Assembly (NCBI GenBank): GCA_965229005.1
Contig: CBDDIP010000002.1
Span: forward strand, 3,534,001 to 3,598,000
Direction: 5' to 3'
DNA length: 64,000 nucleotides
DNA from: CBDDIP01 sp965229005
GTDB lineage: Bacteria > Actinomycetota > Acidimicrobiia > Acidimicrobiales > Ilumatobacteraceae
The translations under genes and the position numbers were made by a program. The notes beneath the pieces are model-generated. The model was given only the letters and a program-made list of their open reading frames with translations, searched no databases and was not told the DNA's origin. Of this stretch, positions 54,144 to 62,504 are shown one piece after another (the stretch's first letter is position 1; every line of letters starts with the position of its first letter).

Positions 54144-54974
54144 ATGCTGAGCACCATGAACCGACCCGTCACCCTCATCAGCATCGGCGAGTTCTCGAAG
54201 ATGACGTACCTGAGCGTGAAGGCCCTGCGCCACTACCACGACGTGGGACTGCTGGAGCCGGCCCTGATCGATGCTTCGACCGGCTATCGCCAGTACACCG
54301 TCGACCAGATCGCCAAGGCGCAGGCCATCCGCCGCTTTCGCGAACTGGACATGCCGATCGATGACGTACGCACCGTCCTGCAGTCGCCGGATGCGGCAAC
54401 GCGCAACCGGACGATCCTCGCCCACCTCGAGCGGATGCAGCAGCAGCTCGAGCAGACGCAGACAACCGTGCAGTCGCTGCACACCCTGCTGAGCGGCGAT
54501 GCGACGCCCCACGGCACGGTCGAGATCCGACGCATCCCGACGATGCTCGTCCTCGCCGCCACCAAGGTCGTCGACTTCGACACGTGCGGGGTCTGGCTGG
54601 TGCCGGCGCTCGAGGAGCTGCACGCTCGTGCCGCGGCGTCGGGTCTGGAGGTCGTCGGCCCCGACGGCGCCCTCTACTCCGACGACATCTTCGCCGACGA
54701 GATCGGTGAGGTGACCGCCTACGTCCCGATCGCTGCCGACCGAGGCAGCACCGGCCTGCACATCGTCGAGCTGCCGGCGATCACCGCGGCGGTCCTCCTC
54801 CACGAGGGCCCGCTGAACGAGCTCGACCAGGCGTACGCCGCGCTCGGCGCGGTCGTCAGCAAGCGGGGCATCGGCGGGCCCGGCCCGATCCGCGAGCACT
54901 ACCTCGCCGAGACCCGCACCGAAGTGTGCTGGCCGGCCACAGCAACCACCACCACCACAGGAGCACGAGCATGA
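54144..54974 (+). CDS. MerR-family regulator with GyrI-like effector domain
   Basis: 276 residues (or 272 from an ATG at 54156). Residues 10-80 form the MerR winged helix (ISIGEFSKMTYLSVKALRHYHDVGLLEPALID, then QIAKAQAIRRFRELDMPIDDVRTVL); a coiled coil runs about 85-115 (LERMQQQLEQTQTTVQSL). The remainder is a GyrI/BmrR-like effector-binding domain (IPTMLVLAATKVVDF..., about 130-270). No cysteine metal-binding site is visible, so it probably responds to drugs or small hydrophobic molecules. It overlaps the VOC gene. Confidence 0.88.
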   Translation: MLSTMNRPVTLISIGEFSKMTYLSVKALRHYHDVGLLEPALIDASTGYRQYTVDQIAKAQAIRRFRELDMPIDDVRTVLQSPDAATRNRTILAHLERMQQQLEQTQTTVQSLHTLLSGDATPHGTVEIRRIPTMLVLAATKVVDFDTCGVWLVPALEELHARAAASGLEVVGPDGALYSDDIFADEIGEVTAYVPIAADRGSTGLHIVELPAITAAVLLHEGPLNELDQAYAALGAVVSKRGIGGPGPIREHYLAETRTEVCWPATATTTTTGARA

Positions 54975-55345
54975 CCACCAACACCACGTCCATCACCCTC
55001 AGCCCAACCCTCGCCTCGATCACCTTCGACTGCGCCAACCCCGTCGCGCTCGCAACCTTCTGGGCAGCCGTGCTCGACCGCATCGCACCGACGGAGCCCG
55101 ATGACCCCGACACGTCCTGGGCCCAGCTTCCCGGCAGCCCGTCGCTGTCGTTCACGAAGGTGCCCGAGGGCAAGGCGGCGAAGAATCGCGTGCACCTCGA
55201 CATCGACGTCGCCGATCGCGGCACGACGGCGGCGAGGCTCGTCGACCTCGGAGCGACACGCGTCGGCGACTACGACGAGTCCGGTTTCACCTGGACGACG
55301 TTGGCCGACCCCGAAGGCAATGAATTCTGCCTCGTCGGCGCCTGA
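54971..55345 (+). CDS. VOC-superfamily (glyoxalase-like) protein
   Basis: 124 residues from the ATG at 54971, overlapping the MerR stop. Repeats of the vicinal oxygen chelate fold are visible: SITFDCANPVALATFWAAVLD and LSFTKVPEGKAAKNRVHLDIDVADR, and the family end DPEGNEFCLVG. It may be the target gene of the MerR regulator, since the two are coupled. Metal ligands suggest a resistance or isomerase role; substrate unknown. Stops are back to back with the next gene. Confidence 0.85.
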   Translation: MTTNTTSITLSPTLASITFDCANPVALATFWAAVLDRIAPTEPDDPDTSWAQLPGSPSLSFTKVPEGKAAKNRVHLDIDVADRGTTAARLVDLGATRVGDYDESGFTWTTLADPEGNEFCLVGA

Positions 55346-55906
55346 TCAGGCCGGAGCCCCGACCGTGCCGTCGACGGCGACGTCGATGACCTTCGCGAAC
55401 GGATCGAACGCGCGCACGGCGGCGCGCGCTCGATCGGCGATCGCCCAACGCTCACCGTCCTCCAGGTCACGGTTCGGACGCAGGACGACCGACCAGCAGT
55501 CGACGCCATGCGTCGCGCGCACCTCCACGTCGACTTCTGCGAGCGCAGCTCGAACGGCCGCTCCGCACATCGACGCGGTGTAGGTGTGCGCGACGACCGC
55601 GGACGCCTCGATGGCGGCTACGGCGTTGCCGATGTGACGAGGATCGATGCGAACCACCGGTACACGATGACGTTCGGCGCACACGCCGCCCATCTCGTCC
55701 AAGGTCGGCTCCTGCTGCGCCAGACGGGCCACGACTGCGATGTCGACGTGACTGTCGAGCGGGCAGTCACCGCCGGATACCGCCGCCTTGCACGGGCCGA
55801 GCCCGTCGGCGTCGTGGCAACCGACGAGATCGTGCCCCGCAGCGCGCAGCGAGTCCGCGATCTCGATGCCGAGTGATGGACGTGATTCGACGAAGAGGAT
55901 CCTCAT
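55346..55906 (-). CDS. Uncharacterised protein with receiver-like N-terminus
   Basis: 186 residues (191 from an ATG at 55921). The first strand MRILFVESRPSLGIEIADSLRAAGHDLVGC resembles a response-regulator-like or Rossmann beta-alpha start, followed by HVDIAVVARLAQQEPTLDE and HRVPVVRIDPRHIGNAVAAIEASA. A pattern of alternating hydrophobic strands and helices continues to about 110. The rest is alpha/beta with VEVRATHGVDCWSVVLRPNRDL. I recognise no catalytic motif and no phosphorylatable Asp in the standard context. The gene is convergent with the VOC gene, with abutting stops, and follows the serine hydrolase gene by 48 bases. Confidence 0.6.
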   Translation of the reverse strand: MRILFVESRPSLGIEIADSLRAAGHDLVGCHDADGLGPCKAAVSGGDCPLDSHVDIAVVARLAQQEPTLDEMGGVCAERHRVPVVRIDPRHIGNAVAAIEASAVVAHTYTASMCGAAVRAALAEVDVEVRATHGVDCWSVVLRPNRDLEDGERWAIADRARAAVRAFDPFAKVIDVAVDGTVGAPA

Positions 55907-55954
55907 GGCTCCAGTGGACATCGCCGAGCGGAGCCTGCACAGGGCCGAATGTCA

Positions 55955-57148
55955 TCACCCCTGCGCGAGCTCTCCGGCGGCCCGTTCGAAGTCGACGAAC
56001 ACGTCGGGCGGTTCGGGTGACGTCATCGCTCGCTGGGTGAGGAGGATCCGCGTCGTGCCGGTGGCCGTGTCGGTCCGCCAGCACGTGCCCGTACCACCGT
56101 CCCAACCGATCGCACCTCGGACCGTCGGCGAGCCGACCGGAACGGTCAGCCCGAGGCCCCAGCTGCCGTCGCCGAGGAAGACCTCGTTGCCGCGCCGGTC
56201 GCCTGCCGTCAGCTGATCCGTCAGCAGTTCGTCCATCGAACCGGGCGACAGCAGGCGTTCGTCGTCGCGACGCCCACCCTCGATGATGAAGCGAACGAAG
56301 GACCAGAGGTCGTCGATCGTCGACACCAGCCAGCCGGCCGCGTTCGGCATCGACGGCGGCTGGGCCCACCAGCTCGACGACGGTTCGTCGAGGACCTGCA
56401 TCGTCCCGTCGCCGGGGTCGTACTGCGTCGTGAGTCGGTGCAGCTCGCTCGACGGCACGTAGAACCCGGTGTCGGCCATGCCCAACGGGTCGAACACGCG
56501 GGCGCGCAGCAGCGCTTGCAGCGGTGTCGACGTCGCTCGCTCGAGCAGCACGCCCAGCACCTGGAGCCCAGTGTTGTACATCCACCCCTCGCCCGGCTGG
56601 TGCATCAACGGCAGGGTGCCGAGCGCGGCGATCCAGCCATCGGGCGTCAGGTGCGTGGGCGGCCACGGCGGACCCATCGTCCGCAACTGCAACGCCTCCT
56701 CGGCCGGTTGGATCGGCGTGCTGCCCGGGGCGCGCATCAGCACGCCGAAGCCCATGCGGAACGACAGCAGGTCGCGCACGGTGATCGCCCGCTTCGCCGG
56801 CACCGTGTCGTCGATCGATCCGTCGGGCGTGCGCATCACGCGCCGCGCTGCCATCTCCGGAAGCCACGCGTCGACGGGCTCGTCGAGCGCGATCGTTCCG
56901 TCGTCGACGAGCATCATCGCCGCGACCGCGACGATCGGCTTGCTGATCGATGCGATGCGGAAGATCGCGTCGCGGCCGATCGGCTCGGTGTCGCCGAACG
57001 CCTTCACTCCGATCGCCGCGACCGCGACCTCGCGGATCGTGCTCGGCACGCCGGGTTCGTGGGTGGACACCAGCGCGACGAGTCCGGGCACTTCGCCGTC
57101 GTCGACGTGTCGCTGCAGGCGGGCAGCGAGCGCCGCGTCGGTCAACAT
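55955..57148 (-). CDS. Serine beta-lactamase-fold hydrolase (class C/DD-peptidase type)
   Basis: 397 residues, no signal peptide. Nucleophile motif SISK (Ser67-Lys70), Tyr191-Asn in WMYNTG in the YxN position and a third-box-like GWDGGTG near residue 350 mark a beta-lactamase-fold enzyme. Such enzymes hydrolyse esters, amides or peptides. No cleavage signal means a cytoplasmic location. Its ATG overlaps the MoaD-like stop and it is the last gene of a three-gene operon. Cytosolic family members are often esterases. Confidence 0.88.
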   Translation of the reverse strand: MLTDAALAARLQRHVDDGEVPGLVALVSTHEPGVPSTIREVAVAAIGVKAFGDTEPIGRDAIFRIASISKPIVAVAAMMLVDDGTIALDEPVDAWLPEMAARRVMRTPDGSIDDTVPAKRAITVRDLLSFRMGFGVLMRAPGSTPIQPAEEALQLRTMGPPWPPTHLTPDGWIAALGTLPLMHQPGEGWMYNTGLQVLGVLLERATSTPLQALLRARVFDPLGMADTGFYVPSSELHRLTTQYDPGDGTMQVLDEPSSSWWAQPPSMPNAAGWLVSTIDDLWSFVRFIIEGGRRDDERLLSPGSMDELLTDQLTAGDRRGNEVFLGDGSWGLGLTVPVGSPTVRGAIGWDGGTGTCWRTDTATGTTRILLTQRAMTSPEPPDVFVDFERAAGELAQG

Positions 57149-57420
57149 CCGCCCGACAGCGCCTGCATCAGGACGACCTCATCGGTCGACAACACGACGG
57201 TGGTCAGATCGCGGCATCGTTCGCCGTTGAGCCACACCACCATGTGCTGGCGCAACGCTCCCTGCTCGTCGACCATCCGGAACCTGATGCCGGGGAACTG
57301 CCGCTCGAGGTCCTCCAGCAACGCGGCGATCGTCGTTCCGCTCGCGCGAACCTCACCGGCGCCCGCGGTGTACGACCGCAGCGGTGTCGGGATGCGCACG
57401 GCGATCGCCGAGGTGGTCAT
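57142..57420 (-). CDS. MoaD/ThiS-like ubiquitin-fold protein ending in Gly-Gly-Cys
   Basis: 92 residues from the ATG at 57420. The beta-grasp pattern IAVRIPTPLRSYTAGAGEVRA, LLEDLERQFPGIRFRMVDEQG, MVVWLNGERCRDL and VVLMQAL matches MoaD/ThiS sulfur carriers. The normal end is Gly-Gly at the C-terminus, where the terminal carboxylate is adenylated and turned into a thiocarboxylate; here a Cys follows (LSGGC stop). It would have to be removed first, as in QbsE-type carriers, or the protein has another use. Overlaps both neighbours. Confidence 0.85.
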   Translation of the reverse strand: MTTSAIAVRIPTPLRSYTAGAGEVRASGTTIAALLEDLERQFPGIRFRMVDEQGALRQHMVVWLNGERCRDLTTVVLSTDEVVLMQALSGGC

Positions 57421-58628
57421 GCAACCTCCACCGAGTAGATCTCCGGGAGGTGCTCGGCGATGCGAGTCCACGTGATCCCTTCGTCCGTGCTGGCCCACAC
57501 CTCACCGCTGGTCGTGCCGAAGTACACACCGGCCGACGGTTCACCGTCGACCGTCATCGCTTGGCGCTTCACGGTGAACCAGGCACGACTCGGCAGGCCG
57601 TCGTCGAGTCGTTGCCAGGTAGCGCCCGCGTCGCGCGTGCGGTACACCGCAGGTCGGCCGTCCGGGCTGGTGCGCGGCCACACGTCCGTCCCGTCCATCG
57701 GGAACACCCACGCCGTGTCCGGATCGCGAGGATGCAGCTCGATCGGGAAGCCGATGTCGCCGACCTCGCGTGGCATGTTGTCGCCGATCCGCTCCCACCG
57801 CGTCGACGGGCGGTCGAGCCGATAGATGCCACAGTGGTTCTGCTGGTACAACCGGTCGGGCATCAGCGGGTGCATGCGCACGCAGTGCGGATCGTGACCA
57901 GTCGGCACCTCAGGGTCGGGCAGGAAGTCGGCCGCGCACCCGGCGTTGATCGGCGCCCAGTCGGCGCCGTGGTCGGTGCTCTCGAACACGCCGCCACCCG
58001 ACAGCCCGATGTACATGTGCCGCGCATCTCGTGGGTCGATGATCACCGAGTGCAGCATCGACCCGTCGGGCGTGCCCTCCACATCCGGCCACTCGGCCCA
58101 CTCGCCCCAGCGCGGGTGGTCGTTCCAACCGTCGACGGGCGCCCAGGTGACCCCACCGTCCTCGCTGCGGAACAACCCCTGCGGCGATGCACCGGCGTAC
58201 CAGACGTCGGGCTCGTCGACGTGGCCGGGCACCAGCCAGAAGACGGTGCGCACGCTGCGACCGAACGAGTCGCCGGTGCGGAACATCGGCGGTACCGCCG
58301 CCTCGCTCCAGTTCACGCCGGCATCGACGGAGCGGAACACGGTCGGGCCGAGGTGCCCGGTCTTGGTGGCCATCAGCATGGTGCGACCGTCACGCGGGTC
58401 GACGACGACGTGCTGGACGATGTGTCCCAGGAACATCGGTGCGGCCACCGCCCATGAGCTGCGCGCTGCGTCGGCAGCGAGGAGCCAGGCGCCCTTGCGC
58501 GTGCCGAGCAGGAGCACCGGCCCATCGAGATCAGCCGGCATCGAGCCAATCGACGGCTCCCAGTCGGTTCGCCCGGCGGCCAATGCGCCTGGAGCGGTGC
58601 TCGCCGGTTCGGTGCTGATCGCCGTCAT
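57417..58628 (-). CDS. BNR/Asp-box beta-propeller protein (exo-sialidase-like)
   Basis: 403 residues. Five Asp-box motifs are visible (RSVDAGVNW, RSEDGGVTW, ESTDHGADW, RTRDAGATW, ASTDEGITW), each preceding a propeller blade strand, and GPVLLLGTRKGAWLL opens the fold. No signal peptide is seen. The family is annotated as sialidase or glycosyl hydrolase by fold, but the sialidase Arg triad is not evident, so a binding or scaffolding role is as likely. It overlaps the MoaD start by four bases; this BNR-MoaD pair recurs in actinobacteria. Confidence 0.85.
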   Translation of the reverse strand: MTAISTEPASTAPGALAAGRTDWEPSIGSMPADLDGPVLLLGTRKGAWLLAADAARSSWAVAAPMFLGHIVQHVVVDPRDGRTMLMATKTGHLGPTVFRSVDAGVNWSEAAVPPMFRTGDSFGRSVRTVFWLVPGHVDEPDVWYAGASPQGLFRSEDGGVTWAPVDGWNDHPRWGEWAEWPDVEGTPDGSMLHSVIIDPRDARHMYIGLSGGGVFESTDHGADWAPINAGCAADFLPDPEVPTGHDPHCVRMHPLMPDRLYQQNHCGIYRLDRPSTRWERIGDNMPREVGDIGFPIELHPRDPDTAWVFPMDGTDVWPRTSPDGRPAVYRTRDAGATWQRLDDGLPSRAWFTVKRQAMTVDGEPSAGVYFGTTSGEVWASTDEGITWTRIAEHLPEIYSVEVA

Positions 58629-58703
58629 GCAGGCCTCCTCAGGGATCGGCAGGCGCGGCTGCCTCGGTGAACAGACGAGTCCCGGGCCGAGAACTCATCG
58701 TTG

Positions 58704-59588
58704 TCAACCGTAGGTCGGCCGCACGGCGACGTCGGTCAGCCATCGGCAGCGGATCAGACCGGCGAGCACTGCCGGTGTGCCGGCGATGTCGGTCGAGAAG
58801 TGAACGTCGGTCCCGTTCGGAGCCGTGCCGATCATCACGTCGAGCTGTGCCGGCATCAGCACCATCGAGCGGAACGATCCGGCGAGTCGACGCACCTGTT
58901 CGGCGCGGATGCCGCGGTGCGCCATGATCGTGGTGACCGACATGGCCAGCGTGGCCGTGCCGTGCAGCAGGATGTCGGGCAACCCGGCGGCGCGGGCAAC
59001 GGCGACGTCGGTGTGGATCGGGTTCCAGATGCGGGCGCACTCGGTGTACACGTGGGCCGCTCCCGCGGCGATCGACAACGGCAGCGCCAGGTCGAGCGGC
59101 GCGTCGTTCTCCGGGAGCGGCGGCGGCATCGACCCCACTTCGACGCTGTCCGCACCCTCGACCTCCACACCGCGATTGATGTTGTCCATCCACGTGGTCC
59201 ATCGGGGTGCACCGTCGTCGGCGAACGCGGTGAAGCGCACCGTCGTCAACGAGCCGGCACGAACAGCGCGGATCGCCACGACGTCGGCAACGAGGTGGAT
59301 CTGCTCGCCGGGAACGATCGGCGAGTGCCAGTGCAGATCGTGGCCGGCGTGCACGCCGCGAGCCGTCTCCTCCCGGGTCAGGCCGAACCCGAACGGGTCG
59401 GGTCTGCCGGTGAGCAACGCCCACTCCGGCGCCACCGGGAACAGCGGGTGGGCGATGATCCCCTGCTGCGTGTCGACGAACTCCGACCCGGTCGCGCCGA
59501 CCGCGACGCTGTAGGCCATCAGCCAGCGAGCGTCGACCCGGATGTCGGTCTCGGCACGCGCGCCGACGGCGCTGCTCGGCATCGGCAC
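58704..59588 (-). CDS. MaoC-like dehydratase/acyl-CoA hydratase with double hot-dog fold
   Basis: 294 residues. The first half is a degenerate hot-dog (about 15-145), the second has the hydratase-2 motif RIWNPIHTDVAVARAAGLPDILLHGTATLAMSV at about 195-230, where Asp and His act as catalytic residues in (R)-specific enoyl-CoA hydratase. Probably hydrates enoyl-CoA or a related fatty or mycolic-type intermediate. It stands alone on the minus strand between the BNR operon and the aminotransferase. Confidence 0.88.
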   Translation of the reverse strand: MPMPSSAVGARAETDIRVDARWLMAYSVAVGATGSEFVDTQQGIIAHPLFPVAPEWALLTGRPDPFGFGLTREETARGVHAGHDLHWHSPIVPGEQIHLVADVVAIRAVRAGSLTTVRFTAFADDGAPRWTTWMDNINRGVEVEGADSVEVGSMPPPLPENDAPLDLALPLSIAAGAAHVYTECARIWNPIHTDVAVARAAGLPDILLHGTATLAMSVTTIMAHRGIRAEQVRRLAGSFRSMVLMPAQLDVMIGTAPNGTDVHFSTDIAGTPAVLAGLIRCRWLTDVAVRPTYG

Positions 59589-59638
59589 GTCAATCGGCCC
59601 TGTCGGTCGTCACCCGCCCAGCAGATCACATCGCGTCG

Positions 59639-60868
59639 TCACCCGGGAACGAGCGTCCGATCGAGCGCTCTCGCCATGCGATGCGCGGCGTCGTCGAACT
59701 GCGCGGCATCAAGCGTGGTGAAGCACATCCGCACCGATCCGTCGTCGCTGCCGTCGGCTCGAAACGCCGAGCCGGGCACGAAGGCCACCGCCTCCTCCAG
59801 CGCAGCGGCCAGCCACGTCTCCGCCCGACCGGCGGGGTCCGAGAGCCGACCCCACACGAACATCCCGCCATCCGGCGCGGCGACCGACAGCCGATCGCCG
59901 ATGCGGCACTGCAGCGCGCCGAGCAGCGCCTCGGCGCGATCGCCGTACGCAGCCACGAGCCGGGTGATGTGCGCGTCGAACCACGCCTCGTCGGCCAGCA
60001 CGTCGGCGACCGTCAGCTGGTTGAGCGTCGACGTGTGCAGATCGGCTGCCTGCTTGGCGACGATGATCGCGTTCGCCAGCCAATCGGGTGCGGTCAGCCA
60101 GCCGACGCGCAGGCCGGGGGCGATCACCTTGGACGCCGTGCCGAGCGTGACGACGCGGTCGCTCCACCTGCTGATCGGCGCCGGGGCCTCCCCGCGGAAC
60201 CGCAGCATCCCGTACGGGTTGTCCTCGACGACGATGAAGCCGTGCCGATCAGCCAGTTCGGCGAGGTGCCGTCGTCGCGCCTCGGGCATCGTCGCGCCGG
60301 TCGGGTTGGCGAAGTCGGTGACGACGTAGACGAACTTCGGTCGTAGGCCGGCGGCCAACCTCACGGCGAGGTCGTCGGTGTCCAGCCCGAGCTCGTCGCC
60401 GGGCACCTGCACGATCTGCGGCTGCTCCCAGTGCAGGGCGCTGAGCATCCCGAGGTACGTCGGCGACTCGGCGACGACCACGTCACCGGGGTCGAGCAGG
60501 ACTCGAGAGACGAGATCGAGGCCCTGCTGCGAGCCGGTCGTGATCACCGTCGTCGTGCCATCGACGTCACCACGGCCACGCGACAGGCGATCGGCGACGA
60601 GCGTTCGCAGCTCGATGACCCCCTCGGTCGGCCCGTACTGCAGGGCTCGCGATCCGTGCACGTCGAGCGAACGTTCGACGGCTGCTCCGACACGGTCGAC
60701 GGCCAGCATCTCCGACGCCGGCAGCCCGCCGGCCAGCGACAGCACGTGCGGCTGCTCGGTCACTCGCAGCAGATCTCGCACCGCCGACGAGCGCACGGTG
60801 CGCGCCCGCTCGGACAACAGGTCGCGCGGGGAGAGCTGAACGTCGCTGGGCATCCCGACATCAAGCAT
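59639..60868 (-). CDS. PLP-dependent aminotransferase, class I/II
   Basis: 409 residues; the start is at 60868, with an in-frame ATG at 60853. The fold-type I pattern is complete: SLAGGLPASEML and QYGPTEGVIELR in the N-terminal arm, GSQQGLDL, NPTGATMPEARRR (substrate-binding region), VVEDNPYGMLRF and the PLP-lysine motif GTASKVIAPGLRVGW, then the C-terminal arginine-like RMCFTTLDA. The pattern fits 2-aminoadipate or aromatic aminotransferases. No helix-turn-helix is attached, so it is not a MocR regulator. Confidence 0.93.
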   Translation of the reverse strand: MLDVGMPSDVQLSPRDLLSERARTVRSSAVRDLLRVTEQPHVLSLAGGLPASEMLAVDRVGAAVERSLDVHGSRALQYGPTEGVIELRTLVADRLSRGRGDVDGTTTVITTGSQQGLDLVSRVLLDPGDVVVAESPTYLGMLSALHWEQPQIVQVPGDELGLDTDDLAVRLAAGLRPKFVYVVTDFANPTGATMPEARRRHLAELADRHGFIVVEDNPYGMLRFRGEAPAPISRWSDRVVTLGTASKVIAPGLRVGWLTAPDWLANAIIVAKQAADLHTSTLNQLTVADVLADEAWFDAHITRLVAAYGDRAEALLGALQCRIGDRLSVAAPDGGMFVWGRLSDPAGRAETWLAAALEEAVAFVPGSAFRADGSDDGSVRMCFTTLDAAQFDDAAHRMARALDRTLVPG

Positions 60869-60930
60869 CGAACGGGCACCCGCCTGCCAGTGAGCATCGC
60901 TACTGGTATCGCCAGCACCCGGTTGAGCAC

Positions 60931-61215
60931 GTGCTCAACGAACCTCGTCACCACGTGGCCAGGAGCACGCTGCCGAGTGGTGCGTACGACCTCGCTGCGC
61001 TCCAGGCCGATGGCATCCGCCTCGTGCGCGTGCTGCCCCGCTACGTCGACACGGGCATGTTCGGGAACTGGGCCCGGCACTATCGCGCCGATCCGCCGCC
61101 TGGCGTGTTCCTGCAGATCCTCCCGCCGCCCTCGTGCACCTGCCAGCACCACCGCACCCAGATCACCCGGCTGGATCGTCCTCCGGCAACCGGACGCGCA
61201 CGCTCAGGCAGGTGA
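60931..61215 (+). CDS. Possible small uncharacterised gene in the spacer between two minus-strand genes
   Basis: GTG start, 94 residues, rich in His, Arg and Pro (YDLAALQADGIRLVRVLPRY, VDTGMFGNWARHYRADPPPG). Codon third positions are mostly G or C, including in the part that overlaps nothing; the last 53 bases overlap the dimethylargininase gene antisense, which weighs against it. No domain recognised. The alternative is that the 294-base spacer 60869-61162 is noncoding. Confidence 0.35.
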   Translation: MLNEPRHHVARSTLPSGAYDLAALQADGIRLVRVLPRYVDTGMFGNWARHYRADPPPGVFLQILPPPSCTCQHHRTQITRLDRPPATGRARSGR

Positions 61216-61945
61216 CGCACCCCTCGAGCTTGACGAACTCGCTGATGTCCACCTCGATGGGCTCGTAGCCCAGCTCACGAAACCTTGCGGCGCTGGCCGG
61301 AGCGTCTGCTGACATCAGGATCCGGTTCCCACCGAGCAGCACCACGTGAGCGCCACCCTCCTCCGTCACCGCCAGGTAGCGATCGAACACGGTCTCGTCG
61401 TCGACCGCATCGGGCCAACCGACCACCGTGCCATCGGGCAGCGCCGTCACCGCCGACTTGAGGTGCAGCACCTTGGTCACCGGCACGTCGATCACCGTCC
61501 ACCCGCGAGGCTCGAGGATCGCGCGCAGCTGAGCGATCCCTTCGGCGTTCGTCCGACCACCGTGCCCGACGTACGCAGTCGTGCCGACCTTCAGCACGTC
61601 GCCGCCATCCAGGGTGCCCGGCTCGTGGATGCGGGCGATCGCGAGCCCGAGCCCGTGGACCGCAGCTTCGGCGGTCGCGACTTCTGGCCGGCGCAGCTCG
61701 CTTCCTGGGTGGGTGAGCACCGCGAGCCGGTCGAACATCACCACCGCATCCTCGATGAACACGCCGTCGGGACAATCGTCGGCGGGTGCCACCTCGACGA
61801 TCGTCCAGCCCTCACTGCGCACCGCGTCCACGTAGCGCTCCCACTGGTGGACGGCCAACTCCACGTCCACCGGCGTGCGCTCGATGTGGGAGACGATGCC
61901 CTCGGCCAGCCGTGGGCTCGGCCGGCGAACCAGTGCGATGCTCAT
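61163..61945 (-). CDS. Dimethylargininase (NG,NG-dimethylarginine dimethylaminohydrolase)
   Basis: 260 residues from the ATG at 61945; the upstream frame is open but overlaps the divergent gene. Pentein-fold hydrolase that turns methylated arginines into citrulline and methylamine. Catalytic Cys246 in EGCVTCLSVRV, His161 in LHLKSAV and the acidic segment HEPGTLDGGDVL and VFIEDAVVMF are all present. The start lies 65 bases from the divergent PNPOx-like gene. Arginine deiminase is a less likely alternative, as it is longer. Confidence 0.9.
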   Translation of the reverse strand: MSIALVRRPSPRLAEGIVSHIERTPVDVELAVHQWERYVDAVRSEGWTIVEVAPADDCPDGVFIEDAVVMFDRLAVLTHPGSELRRPEVATAEAAVHGLGLAIARIHEPGTLDGGDVLKVGTTAYVGHGGRTNAEGIAQLRAILEPRGWTVIDVPVTKVLHLKSAVTALPDGTVVGWPDAVDDETVFDRYLAVTEEGGAHVVLLGGNRILMSADAPASAARFRELGYEPIEVDISEFVKLEGCVTCLSVRVRLPEDDPAG

Positions 61946-62009
61946 CGGCCCATCTTCGCGGCCGAGGGCGCGGCGTCTCGCAACGGCGATCGGGGGGTAC
62001 ATCCGCCTC

Positions 62010-62489
62010 ATGAGCACCACCGAGACCCGCCAGCTTGCCGACATCGCCCAGCCGGGCGACACCGCGATGCTGGTCACGCTGGCGGCCGGCCGGCCGTCGA
62101 GCCGCCCGCTCACCGTCGCCAGCGTGCAGACCGGGCACCTGCTGTTCATGATCGATCGCGATGCCGACTGGGTGCCGGCCATCGGCGCCGACCACGACGT
62201 CCACGTCACGATCACGGCGAGTGGCCGCAACGACTGGTTGTCGGTGAACGGCCACGCCACGTTCAACAACGACCCGGCGCTCATCCGGGAGCTGTGGACC
62301 CCCGCAGCGTCCGCCTACTTCGACAGCGACGAGGACCCGCGTCTCGTGGTGCTCGATGTCGAGGTGCGCGACGGTGAGTACTGGAGCGCCCCCGGCGGCG
62401 GTCCGGTGGGCCGGCTGATCTCGATGGTGTCGTCCAAGCTCGGTCGCCACCCGCAAGGTGACCACGGCACCGTCGTCACCCGCAACTGA
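62010..62489 (+). CDS. PNPOx-like general stress protein (FMN-binding split barrel)
   Basis: 159 residues from the ATG at 62010. IAQPGDTAMLVTLAAGRPSSRPLTVASVQTGHLLFMIDRD and WVPAIGADHDVHVTITASGRNDWLSVNGHATF match the 'general stress protein 26' (PF16242) branch, which binds flavin but has no settled reaction. The sequence DNDPALIRELWTPAASAYFDS with a conserved Trp-x-Pro follows. Divergent from dimethylargininase. Confidence 0.85.
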   Translation: MSTTETRQLADIAQPGDTAMLVTLAAGRPSSRPLTVASVQTGHLLFMIDRDADWVPAIGADHDVHVTITASGRNDWLSVNGHATFNNDPALIRELWTPAASAYFDSDEDPRLVVLDVEVRDGEYWSAPGGGPVGRLISMVSSKLGRHPQGDHGTVVTRN

Positions 62490-62504
62490 CTCGACCCGTC
62501 GAGA

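Noticed and set aside
60760..61152. Minus-strand 130-residue frame in the spacer before the aminotransferase
   Set aside because: It overlaps the aminotransferase N-terminus out of frame and has an Arg/Ala-rich non-protein-like composition.
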